A stretch of DNA of 64,000 nucleotides from Torreya grandis (Eukaryota; Streptophyta; Pinopsida; Cupressales; Taxaceae), in assembly GCA_037957365.1 (NCBI GenBank), contig JARHVA010001174.1, positions 928,501 to 992,500 of the forward strand, read 5' to 3'. Positions 21,811-34,918 of this stretch are shown here, piece by piece (position 1 is the first letter of the stretch; each line of letters starts with the position of its first letter). Below the pieces are notes generated by a model, which was not told the origin of the DNA, did no database searches, and worked only from the letters and a program-made list of their open reading frames with translations. The translations under genes were made by a program, and so were the position numbers.

Positions 21811-24123
21811 TAAACCATGATGCCAATCCAAGGCATAAACCAAAAGTAAGATCTATTAATTGGAACAATGATTTAATCACAAGTATCCAACTTTTTAAAT
21901 TATTTGATACCCATAATAAAATATAATGTTAACAAAGAGCTTAGCATTTATATTTAAAGTAGCACCCATACAAACCATATTCAACTACTTAACAAAGGTT
22001 TAAATTTCATTATCCCAAGTCAAAGTAACATACAAGTGTGTGATATAGGTTCCCATTTTCAAGGAGTTACCTTCGAATTTATATTTTAATTTATTTGATA
22101 AAATTCCATAGCCATATTATCTTAAAGATCCAAACACATAATTCTTAATGTGCCATGCTATGATTTTCCAATTAAAGACAATACATCATTTTTCCAAAGA
22201 TACATTGTTTATAAATTGAGTAAAGGTAAATTGTGCCCAAATCCAACTCACAATTCCTATTTTTATTCTAATACCATCGTCATCCCACAAGTATCCATAT
22301 CTATCATAACATTTAAAATTACAATCAACCCAAACCATTATTTAATGGTTGAAGTCTTTAAATTCCTGTTGTGAGTTTAATACCCAAAAAGGGTTAATAA
22401 TCCCCTATACATTTTATGATGTCCGATTTTGATTATTAATCCACTCAAATGTATTAGGTTGTTTATGAATAATTTTATGTTTTTCATAACTTAGGATTAA
22501 AGTAGTAAAAATAAGTGAAAAGGGTGTCATTTGATCAAGTGATAACACCATACATAAATGTTCCACACCATTTACAAAATTATTATCATGAAGAACTAGT
22601 GCAAGGATTTATCATACATCTAAATAGATTATGAATACTTGTAATAAGTAATTATATTTACATGCTACTTAAGGTCTTTATATTATCAAGATCAAGGTCT
22701 AAGATTTTTTGTAATCCCAAGTTCAATAAAACATATTCAATCTATGACAAAGTTCTAGGTGATGAGACAAACAAACTATGTAAATATTATAGTGAATATA
22801 ATTCAAGAACTATAGTTTACATGATTTAATCATAAATGACTAATATGTTTTTCTAGTGTGAAATTTACCATGAGTAAATCCGTGAAGTTTTAACCTCTCA
22901 TCTGGATCACCCTTCACAATAATAGACAAAAGAACCCCTTACCCATGTTACAAAATAATAAAACAATGATATTATCCATATAAAAAACATCAAAGGGAGA
23001 AATATTAAACAAACCTCAATACCTTACCATTGAAAATTTCAAGTTTAAGGGATATTATTTATTATTACATAATCATGTTATTTGTAATAGTGAGAAACTA
23101 ATCACATTTGACTCCCTGCTTCATTAAGTGACGAGAGACATATCTTAAGGTTCCCATATTAAATGTCACATATATAATCTAGTTGTATATGAATGTTAGT
23201 CTATCATACCAAAGTATAAATGAACTCTATGTTAACATGCTCACTTCTATATATGTTAAATGTCAGTGTGTCTAAGATTAATATGAATGTTTTTAATAAA
23301 TGGCCAATAAGTTCATGTTATCACAACCATTTTAGTGGAAAAATTGTCTAAAAATTTAATTGTTTTCTTAACAATTAAGTGCACTTGACTTCATAGACCA
23401 ATAAATGAATCTATAATGCTTAAAAAATAGCCACTCAAATTTATTACAAGAAAGTATATTCCATTATGAATATTTCAAAGGCATTCAAGTTTTGAATATC
23501 AAGAAGAGTAGAATAATGCATTTGTAATATTAACTACCCAACTAGGCTTTGATTCTTAATTTCATTTTATTATTCCCAAATTCAAACACTTCATCACTCA
23601 TATGTTTCCTTAGAGATACAAATTATAACACACTATTACTTCTTATTCAATTAAGAATGATAACCTTCCTCTAAGGCATAATTTGAATATTGTGCTAAAC
23701 CATATTTTAAAATTTAGAGTACCAATGAAAGCTACCCAACATGGGATAAACATTTATTAACCCTATAAACACAAAAATGTGGTTCTATCTAAAAGGACTG
23801 ATGAATCTTTAACTAAGGTATATATTAAATAGGTTAACCTATCGAGTGCATTTAAATATCTCAAATTAATAAGTCCCTTATTTCTTATATCTGTCATGGT
23901 AAAATATTTGATGATCATGATTTTAAATATGGTGATCATTTGCATTAAAATTTAAATTGATCATGAAAAAAATATGAATTTAAAGCCACTCTTGCATCCT
24001 TATGGACATTGTGTAAACTTGATGTCCATATTAATGTTTTGAAAAAATACATAATTTATTCTAGATAATCATATTGGATGAAATATAAAATTGTTAGGTA
24101 GACTGTCAGGAACTATAAAGGAC

Positions 24124-24196
<73 letters not shown>

Positions 24197-25018
24197 TTTC
24201 ACTATTGTTTCATTCTTCAATTATTAATTACATTGGTATTCAAGAACTAAGGTTGAATACATAATCGTTATCAAATAAATTCATAACAAGTAAGGTCAAC
24301 TATCAAATTTAAGTTTGCATACATTCATAAACATAGATAAATCAAAGGAATTGACATTGTCTTGCCAAGAAACAAAGAATATGTTTAATTAGTTTATTTT
24401 TCTTTTGCTAACATACTTTCAATGTATGCCAAAATAAATACAAACAAATAGAAGGGGGTTTTTATCAATTGTTGAGGTTTCAAGTGCCTTAATAAACATT
24501 TGGTGGTATATCTAAGGCATGTGGTCTATTTAAAAATAGATGAGTTCTATTTAATAATAGAAAATGATAAATATTTAAGGTTATTTAAAATAAAATTAAC
24601 ACCCAAAATTTATCTCATAGAGTGTCATGGGTTTAAGATATAAATAAAATAGGCTTGTTGAAAATGTCTTAAGAGTGTTTAAGTAAAATCCATTGGAATG
24701 TCTAAGACCAAACTATCCAACCTTGCTAATAAGCTTCCAACCTGGACCACTATGGACTAGTTAAGGTTGAATATTGTTTAGTAATTTAATTATTTTTTTA
24801 ACATGGAATTTGATTTTGACCGAATTACATAAGGAATTGTGATCTCACAAGGGGCATGATTTTATTAAGAAAAAAATGCAAATGACATAAATGTCAACCA
24901 ACATATACAATTTAGCTATATAAAGTATATTCTTAGTACAACCATATAATAAAAAAACCATCAATGCAGATATGTAACATAAAATTTACAACAAAATAAT
25001 TTGATTTTGATGTCATCA
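21811..25018. repeat. Duplicated backbone segment D1, part 3
   Basis: About 3.2 kb of non-coding AT-rich DNA colinear with 30137-33362. Example anchors are the ccatgctatgattttcca region versus 30475, and tatatgtttttcact at 24187 versus 32537. Homology ends at about 25018/33362, after gatg(t/c)catca-like sequence. It contains a TA microsatellite that is nearly absent from D2. I see no gene. Confidence 0.85.
24127..24193. repeat. (TA)n microsatellite
   Basis: About 67 bp of perfect TA. The homologous place in D2 (about 32531-32540) has only a few TA units, so the array expanded after the duplication or shrank in D2. Confidence 0.95.
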
Positions 25019-25158
25019 CCCAAATGTATTGATGCTAAGTATTTATTACTACTCGCACCTAATTTATCTAGGATCATCCTCTCCTCTAAGGCATCACTCC
25101 TCCTCCTTCAAGTGCCCCCTCTTAGAGAGTAAAATTTATAGTTGCACACATTTCTCTA
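25019..25158. other. Unassigned sequence between D1 and the solo LTR
   Basis: Pyrimidine-rich on the plus strand, including cctcctccttcaagtgccccctc. No coding signal that I can defend. Confidence 0.4.
25154..25158. other. TSD of the solo LTR (left)
   Basis: CTCTA, repeated exactly at 26207-26211. Confidence 0.8.
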
Positions 25159-25220
25159 TGTTGGACCCCAAATTTTGACTAAGTATTTTGGATTTTTATC
25201 ATGGAAATAACATGACACGA

Positions 25221-25330
25221 GAGGAGCATGGCACATGAAGACCATGGAACATAACTAGCATGGTGCAAGAGGAGCATGGTATAGGAAGACCATGGCATGG
25301 AACCATTTTAGCATATAAAGACAATGACAC
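25221..25330 (+). repeat. 48-bp repeat in U3 of the solo LTR
   Basis: GAGGAGCATGG begins at 25221 and again at 25269, each followed by a similar gaagaccatgg segment; a third partial unit follows. Repeats in U3 are often promoter-proximal in LTR elements; function here is unknown. Confidence 0.6.
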
Positions 25331-25690
25331 AAAATATCATGGTGTGAGAAGACCCAATAAAATAAGAAGCATAACAAACATAGGACTCAAGAATAAAGTA
25401 CTCAATATATCAATGAAAGACTTGGGGAGTGTGATGGAAGCAAGAATTGATTGAAGAATTATTCTCAAGGATAAATTAGACTTTAACCATCACACAAGTT
25501 TTGCACCATCTTGCACAAAGGAAATTTGGAAACAAGGATATAGCACCAAATGAGAATATAGGGGGCACAAAGGCCCAAGTCCTTAGGAAAAAATGAGTAA
25601 ATGACTACCATGACTCTCAATCTATTAGAGATCATTGGCTAGTCACCTAAGTGTCATAATTAATGTAACAACTTGGTCAGGGAAAACAAG

Positions 25691-25698
25691 TATAAATA
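25691..25698 (+). promoter_or_regulatory. Putative TATA box of the solo LTR
   Basis: TATAAATA followed by cccctatatagag, about 530 bp into the LTR. Confidence 0.45.
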
Positions 25699-26211
25699 CC
25701 CCTATATAGAGATGTGTAAGGCTGGTTGAACATTAGTATTATGTAATGATTCCTTGTGGTAATGGAAAAATTATGAAAGTTACTATTAGTTTTGGTATTA
25801 TGCTACATTTGTTAGATAATTTAAACATTGAGTTATCAATACATTTGGCTGTGTAATATGTGGTTTGTATTTGACTATAATGAATAGAATATGCATTATA
25901 TGAGCTTGAATAATCATCACTTTGAACCTCATGGCAATTATCTTCATATTTTTATTTTTTACATAGTTGAAAAAAGGTCCATTGTCATGTATTTTCTTTT
26001 TTATATAATCAGTAATTAGATATATGAATAAAAACCATTATATGACAAGTGTGTTACTACACAACATAACCCATAGGAATCAATTTCTTGCTGAGTGTTT
26101 TGAGTGAGTGTGCAAGATTTTAGTCTTGTATGAAATTCCAATGTGTGAAATTGTTGGGAACTAAAAACTTTAGTGCTATAAGGAAAACTTGATAGAAAAC
26201 CCAACACTCTA

Positions 26212-29173
26212 TGAAGTCTTGTTACCCTTGGTCTCCTCCTTTTGAATTATTTGCATCTACCTCATCCTTCACCAATTACACCTTTTTCCTTCTTAAGACC
26301 ATGTATTCAAAGAAGGCACCCCCTATTTTATATCTAAATTCCCTATTAAAAATTTATTAAATGTTTTCAGTCCTCCCTCATAGCGAAACTATTGAAAAGT
26401 TTGAAATAAATGATTTTGGTTGGATGAAAGATTTTTAATCAAAATCAAACTCATTAAAATGATAATGGCATATCCCATGTTCACATGTTTCTTCTACATC
26501 ATCCCAGCTGACAAAATAAAATCCATTTTTTAATTCAACATCACCCTTCAAAATTTAAACTAGTTGTGGTAAAAAAAGGAAGCTATAATATTTTTTATTG
26601 GGGTGGAAGTGGATTGAATAATAATCAACATTTCCAATTCTTCAATTATAATCATATGATGCCAATGAAAATTTTTATAATGATACAAAAATTTAAATGG
26701 TCTTCATAAATTTCACACCATCGACCTCTAATGTCAATCCCAAGTTGTTATTTTTGTGTAATAATTTATTACATTTTCACATAATTTCATTATTATTTTT
26801 AAATATTTAAGTAATTTCACCTTCATTTAGCATGTTATGTTATTAAAATTGCATAATTTGATGATACCAATTATTATGATAGGGAAGTAATCCAACCAAC
26901 ATTCCAAATAGTTTTATCACCTTAAAGACTATTAAGTGGCCAAAAAACCTCAATATGTGGTCTTAATATTTCACCATGCATCGATTCCGTATCTATGTCT
27001 ACTCACTAGATGCCATGTCATAAAAGATAACCTAAAAAATTGATCTTGCAAAATTTGATTTATGACAAGGTTAAACAATCACATGGTGACTAAATGCTCA
27101 TTTTTATTTAACTACAATGACCCATAATAGATCCATTGGGTTGTAGACCTAATGATATATAATGTCAATATTATGCAATCATAAAATGCAATGAATCATG
27201 GAAACAAGACTTGCTGATCATACATATATGCCTAAATTTGATTAGATTATATACTAGAACATAAGGAATTTAAATCATGTACTATAATAATGGGTACATA
27301 CATTACCACAGATACTGTTATGACTCGTAAAAGTCCTAATTAATGCACCTACAACTATATTCTAATGTAGAAGACAAAATGATGTTAATTAAACCAAAGA
27401 ATCATCAAATAAGATGTTAGTACTACTGTCAAAACATTTAAGGTATATGTCCTTATTTGACATTATTTCATCTCATTTTATAGGATTCTCTCTTTCTTAC
27501 CCATAATCTATATCTAAATCCTTTTATTTAATGATGATCTCCTTCACACAAAGGGGTTGTACCTAAAACACAGACAAATAAATAAATAATAATTATCTAA
27601 GTTATGCTTTCAAAATCACATGAAATGTAGTAGTAAAAGTAAACAATTAATCATTATTCCACATAATTGTATAACATCTATCTTCCCAAACTAATTTCCT
27701 TAATTTTATCACATAAGCATAGAAACATAATAAAAAATGTTGACTAAAAGAAAATCATATAAAGCAAATAAATCAATATTTGATAACCCTAATTCCATAA
27801 AAAATTAATCTTTCTATTATTAATTATGTTTTACAATGATAATCATTGATATGTTCCTTTAAAATCTAGCACAATAAAATTAGGATGTGACATCCTTCCC
27901 CTCTTGAAAAAGACATAATATCGATGGCTTAATTGACTTAAGATTGATTGGAAAGGTAAAGAGAAAAGTCTTATAGGACTTTCTCATAATTTTCTAATTG
28001 TACTATTGACCAAGAAATAAATTTAGAACATAAATTCTCAAAAATTGGGTATATCCTTTCCATTTGACTTATTTTCAAGAGAAAACAACAATGTTTAGAT
28101 TCATACTTATGTTGAAAATATCACTTTATAGTTTAACTAATTAATTTTTTGGCCCTTCCTCTACAAGAGTTGATTTGTTTTTCATTTATTACAATATTTA
28201 TTTATATAAAATACAAATAATTAAGAAGTTTTCCCCTTGTTGCGAGAATCAAAAACATAGGAGATCATCACTAAAGACAAAAAGTGGCTTAGGAGAGTTC
28301 CCTCAAAGCATCTCAAATTCCTAGTACATCTCTCCTAACAAAGAGTGGTATCCCCTTTCACAAGAAAGGTGTTAGAGAATATATGAAATGAAAATGTACA
28401 TAAATCAATACTACCACTACTCTACATAACTCCTAACAGTTATTACAATGAACAAGAATTATAAATGATACATTTCTATTATATACAATAATAATGAATA
28501 AATCATTCCAAAGTATACATGTTTATGGCCATAAAACTTGATTTGACAAGTTCCCCTTATTGTATCCAAATTCAAAAAATACTTAGTCATAGTGAGACTA
28601 ACTAGGATTCCTCTCATCACTTAGTAATCACATTCCTAGTCCACCACTCATCTCTTAAGTATACCTACCTAATTATCTCCAAGAGATGTATATTACAAAG
28701 GCATCTCGTATTGTCTATCAAAGTCAATTTACATGTATTATTTTTTAGAACACATAGTGTTTTACCTAAATCAGAGTCTGACAAGTTTTTCTATTAACTT
28801 AGTTATTGTATAATCCATTTTTCCCATGCAAATAAAAGTGTGAATGGACACATTAAGTCCAAGTGTTTAATCAAGGATATGATACAACAATGTGAGACTC
28901 CTCTGGTTAGGTAATAGAAAAATGTATATATATTTTATAATTTATCACCCTGAAACGTTTATTATTAGTCCTTCCATATATTAGTCAAATAAGTTTGTTA
29001 AGTTCGTAATAAAACATGAAAACTAAATCAAGAGCAAGTTATACACATGATAATAGTATTACCATGTATAAATTCAGTAATTCATGAAAGTTAATTTCAA
29101 ATAAACCATTAATCTTGGCTCTATTCCATTTTAATTACAAGTTTATACCTTGAAATTGGATTACACACTTAAT
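26212..29173. other. Non-coding AT-rich stretch between the solo LTR and D2
   Basis: No gene or recognisable transposon domain on either strand. At 27881-27905 the minus strand reads a purine run (AAGAGGGGAAGGA) followed by TGTCACATCC, which resembles a gypsy polypurine tract and LTR start; no partner LTR was found. Confidence 0.5.
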
Positions 29174-32100
29174 GTTAAAATCAAGGTAGGCACCATAAAA
29201 TATTATTTCATTATGAGTGTACAAATAGTGATAAATTAGTAAAATTTATTTTTGTTCATATCTATAAGTTAAAACAACCTTCACCATAAGTGGATCAAAA
29301 TAAACATTTATTTCATTGTAAGTACAAATACAACCATGCATAAGCAAGACAAGTTAATTTTCATCTTTTGGTTGTTTGATAGTTCAATTCCAATGTAGTA
29401 TACAAAAAAATTAAACTAAATAAAAAGTCAAAATTGTTTACAACATCATTGATAAAACATAATTTCATATTTCCATATAAAAAAATATAATATTCAATAT
29501 AATCACCTATCGATTATAATCATATATGAAAAAGTATTTATAAGGAAAATCTGCTAGAGCTCTATAGATCATCAGTATCATTGGAAACCATATAGGTATC
29601 TAAAGAAATAGAGAACATCATTGGATGTTTTTTTCCTCCTACCACATATCATTTTGGATCCCCCACACTCTTGTTATCCATTTAGAGTGGCCATACATTC
29701 CATGAAGTGCTAAATGTAGAGATTTGATAAAGTAGAGAGAATTCTAGTAGATAGAAAAAATGGCATACAACTCTCCACTACAATGTGGTATAAAATGATA
29801 TGACATTTCTAAATTTCACTAAGGTATATGCATAATATCACATGAATTTTATAAAAAATTAGATGACAGCTAATGCATTATAACTCTAGTGTTAATTTAT
29901 GCTCCATAACTGAAATCATAAATTAGTTTTGTTGACTTGATTTTTTTAAAAAAATATTTACTTAGCAAGTTTCCAATGTTCATTCTCAATTCTAGGGTTA
30001 ATCAAATCATCTCACAGACTTCACATCTCATCTATTTATTTGAAATGCATAGGATAATATCACTTATTAAATAATTATAAGTTGAAATTAAGACCTAATG
30101 TTAATTATAATAGAAAGGTTCGATGTATGTCAATCATAAACCATGTTGTCAATCCAAGGTGTACCCCAAAAGTAAAGTATGGTGATAGGATCCATGTTTT
30201 AATCACAAGTGTATGAATTCAAGTATTTGATACCTATATGAATATGGAATGATAAAAAATAGCTTATCATATATATTTAAATTAGTACCCATCCAAATAG
30301 TATTCAAATACTTGATATAGGTTTAACATTCATTAACCTAAGTTGAACTAGCATACAAATGTGTGATATAGGTTCCAATTTTTAAGGAGTTACCTTAAAA
30401 TATGTATTTACATTTATTTTTTCAAATTCCATAGTTATTTGATCTTAAATATCCAAACACATAATTATTAATGTGCGATTCTATGATTTTCCACTTAAAG
30501 GCAATATATCATTTTTCCAAAGATACAATGTTTATAAATCAAGTAAAGGTAAATCATGCCCAAATCCAACTCATGATTCTTAGTTTTATTATAATATCAT
30601 TTATATCCCATGAGTATCCATATATATCATAAAATTTAAAATTATAATCAACTAAAACCATGATTTTATAGTTAGTCGAAGTCTCAAAATTCTTGATGTG
30701 AGTTTCATACCCAACAAGGGTTGATAATCCCATATACATTTAATGGTAGCCAATTTTGATTATTAAGTCAATAAAATGCATTGGGTTTTTTATGGCTAAG
30801 ATTAATTTTTTGTATATTTGGATTAGATAAGGGGAAATAAGTGAAAAATGTGTCATTTAATCAAGTGATAACATCATACATAAATGCTCCACACCATTTA
30901 CAGAAGTGTTATCATGAAGTACTAGTGAAAGGATTTATCATACATCTAAACAAAATTTAAAATGCATGTAGGAATACTTATATTTTCATGATGGTAATTA
31001 TCCTAAAGATTTAATTTCATGATTAAATCTACTTAAGGTCTTTATATATCAATATCAAGATCTATGATTTTCCATAATCCCAAATTTAAGAAAACATACT
31101 CAATTTGAGATAAGGTTCTAAGTGATGAGACAAACATACTATGTAAAAACTATATAGTGAAGATAATTCAAGTACTTATAGTTTACATGATTTAACACAT
31201 GAGAACAGGTTTATTCAGTGACAAATTGACCATTTGTAAATCCATGAGGTTGTAACCTATCATATGTATCACCCTTTGCAAGAATAGATAAAAGAACCCC
31301 TTACCCATCTTAGGAAAGAATAAAATAATAATAATATCCATATAAAAAACATAAAAATGAGAAACATTAAAGAAACCTCATCCATTCCCATTAAAAATTA
31401 AAAGAAAATTATTTATTATTTCTTAATCATGTTATTTGTAACAATGAGAAACTAATCAAATGATATTTTTAACTTGTTGCTTCATTTAGTGATGAGAGGC
31501 ATATTTTAAAGTTCCCATATTAAAGGTTTCATTTTTAATATAACTATATATGGATGTAAGTCCATCATACCAAAGTATAGGCAAAATATATGCTAACATG
31601 CTCACTTCTCTATGTGTTAAATTCAAGTGTGTCTGAGAATAATATGAGACCACCAAGTTCATGTTTTTAATAAATGAACATTATGCTCATGTTTTCACAA
31701 CCATTTTAGTGGAAAAGTTTACTCCTAGACATTTAATTGTTTTCTTAACCATTTAATTATTTTCTTAACAATTAAGTTCCCTTGACTTTATAGAAAAAGA
31801 AATGAATGTATAATGATCAAAATATGGGCACTCTAATTTATGGCATAGGAGTTTATTCCATCATGACCATTTATAAAGGAATTTAAGTTCCAAATAGAAA
31901 TAAGAGTATAATAACACATTGGTGATATTAACTACCCAACTAGGTTTTGATTCTTAATTTAGATTTTTTATTTCCAAGTTAAAACACTTGATACCTCATT
32001 TTTTTCCTTAGAGATGCAAATTATGACACACTACTACTACTTATTCAAGTAGGGATGACAACCTTCCTCTAAGTCATTATAGGTATATCATGTTGAATAA

Positions 32101-33362
32101 TTTTTTAATATTAAGAGTATAAATTAATGATACCCAACACATGATAAACATCTATTAAGCCTGTAGAAACAATAGTATGGTTATGTGTAAAAATGACTAG
32201 CACAACTTCAACCAAGGTCTATATTGATAGGTTTAACCTACCAAGTGCATTTAAATATCTTAATTTTAATAAGTTGCTTAATTATTATATATGTCATGGT
32301 ACAATATTTGATGATAGTGATTTTAAATATGATAATCACTTGCATTTGAATTTTAATTAATCATGAAAAAATCATGAATTTAATCCCACTCTTGCATCCA
32401 TATGGACAATGTGTATATTTTATGGTCATATTAATGTTTTTCAAAAAATACACTCAATTTACTTTAGAAGAATGAATTTGATGAAATATAATTTTTTAAA
32501 AGTAGATAATCAATAATTATAAAGGAATATAATAATATATATGTTTTTCACTAATGTTTCCTTATTTAATTATGAATTACATTAGTATTTCAAGAGTAAT
32601 GTTTAATAGACAATCGCAATCAAATAAATTTATAATAGGCAGGGTAAACCATCAAATTTAGGATTGTATACATTCAAAAATGTAAATAATTCAAAGGTGT
32701 TGACACTATATTTCAAAAAACTAAAAATTATGTTTAATTAGATCAGTTTGCCTTTGCTAACATACTCTCAGTGTATGCCAAAAGAACTATGACTAGGTAG
32801 AATGGGATTTTTATTTTATATTGAGGTTGAAATTGCCTTGATAAACACATGGAAGTATATCTAAGGAATTTGGGTTGTTTAAAAATAAAAAAGTCTCATG
32901 TAAGAGTAGCAAATGATAAATCTTTAAGGTTTTTTGAAAGAAAAGCCACACTCAATTTTTATCTCATGGAACACTATGGGTTAAAGATATAACTAAAATG
33001 GGTTTTTTGAAAATGTATTTAGGGAGTTTAATAAAAATTCATTGGTATTTATAATACCAATCTCTCCAACCTGACTAGGAAGTTCCCATCTTGCACCACT
33101 ATGGAATAGCTATGACTGAATATTATTTATTGATTTTTTTTAAACATGACCCCATATTTTGACAAAACTCCATAAGGAATATGATCTCATAAGGGGTATG
33201 AATTTTTTAAGAGAAAAAAATTAAAATAACATAGATTTTAACTAATGTATATAGTCTAGCAACATAGAGTATGTTCTTAGTGCAATTATATAATAGAACA
33301 ACCATTAATGTAGATATGCAACATCACTTTTTCATCAGTCTAACTTGATTTTGATGTTATCA
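29174..33362. repeat. Duplicated backbone segment D2 (uninterrupted copy)
   Basis: About 4.19 kb in direct orientation to D1 and lacking both D1 insertions. It preserves single target sites ATTTC (29462-29466) and TAAAC (30137-30141). It is non-coding. With D1 it could be one of two very long LTRs of a LARD-like element whose centre is 25019-29173 (about 3.1 kb without the solo LTR). Alternatively it is a segmental duplication: no primer site or clear polypurine tract supports the LTR reading. Confidence 0.85.
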
Positions 33363-34864
33363 AACATGTTGGAGATATTTAATATGTACATATATTTGTG
33401 AGTATGTGATTTATGTGTGTTTTTTTAACAACACACATGCTAACTTGGATCAAATGAGATATTTTAGGTATTTTGATATGACAATTGACTCCACATTAAT
33501 AGGAGTTCAATTGCTCTATATATGAAACCTTTTGTGAAGTGAATATGGTGGAGATTATTATGTAATTATTGGAATGTACTTATTTCTAGTATTAAAGTTA
33601 TGTTGTTTTTATTTGTGAAGGGTCAAATCCATTATATCTTCTAGTTTCCCCTATTAATAAGAGAATTTGCTTTGAGAAGAGTTTATATTAGTTATGTAGT
33701 ATTTAAGGAAGTTTAGTATTAGTTAAGGTATATTTATATGGATTAAGTTATATTTGATTTAGCACTAATTTTTGGAAATACCACCACTAAAAATCCCACC
33801 ACTATCATCATTACCATGCACAAATATTATGTGTTATCCCCATGTGTAATCAAATCTATAGTGTATAATTTGTCTATTTGATTTGTTAATACGCTGCAAA
33901 CTCATTGACCTTTTGGACTCCATCATTTATAAAAAAGTCATTGGTAAAAAATAGTACAAAATAATTTGACAAATTTAACTTTTAAGAATTTGTCTTGAAA
34001 TGACAATAATGTCATTCGAACTAGCTCATGTGCATATTATTTCCTATTATTCTTTGCCAAATCTGTGAACCTATAAGACACTATTCAGAATATTGAAGAC
34101 TTTGTGTGAAATTTGCATCTCCCTTTACATTATTAACTCATGTTAAATGTTTATTTATTATTATTTTTTCTATATCATTTTAATTTTGAAGTCACATTCT
34201 TATTTTACCTTCCACTTGCATTGTCATTATTCTAGTCCCTTAGTTTATGTTGATTGTATTATTGATTTTTCCCTTGCCATTTGATTATTTTTACCATTAT
34301 GAAATATTTAAAAATGTTCTCACTAATGAAATAAAAAATATATGAATTTATTATTACCTAATTTTCACTAATTTTTGAAGTAATTTATAGGTTATTAAGG
34401 ATATTTATTCTCTTTCTTATTCTTTCTTTCACCCCTTAAATTGTGTCCTACTTTATTGATCTTTGTTTTGTTTCTTATTATTTATTTAAATGTGTAGATT
34501 ATTCACATGGTTAATTTTATTTAATGCCTTTTGATTGATTACATTCTTATAAAAATGATAAATCTCAAAAAATGAAAATTTAATTCTTTTATCTATGTTA
34601 ATTACATAACTACACATTGTTACATATCATTCTTATCTACCTATTGTTAGAGGTTTACATATACATTATTTATGCAGATGCTAAACATGTTATTATTTTA
34701 TCTAATAACATGATATGCATGTTACATATAATCATATATTTATAATTGATTTAAATATTCATTGTGCCTACACCCAATGGCATCCTTCATCAAGATCATG
34801 CCTATACTAAGTATTTTTTTTTAGTGTGCTTCAGGTTCTATCTTTTCTATTTCCATTATAATAT

Positions 34865-34918
<54 letters not shown>

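Larger units (their letters stand above)
25159..26206 (+). mobile_element. Solo LTR
   Basis: A 1048-bp stretch starting TGTTGG and ending CCAACA (a 6-bp inverted terminal repeat), flanked by perfect 5-bp duplications CTCTA/CTCTA. It has no internal retroelement coding. It holds a TATAAATA box at 25691-25698 and a 48-bp partial tandem repeat upstream of it. This is the expected product of recombination between the two LTRs of an element; a second LTR of this family is not present in the window. The short frame at 25260-25454 lies in U3 and is judged non-coding. Confidence 0.8.

Noticed and set aside
25260..25454. Possible small gene (64 codons)
   Set aside because: Lies in U3 of the solo LTR across a 48-bp repeat, with no homology that I recognise.
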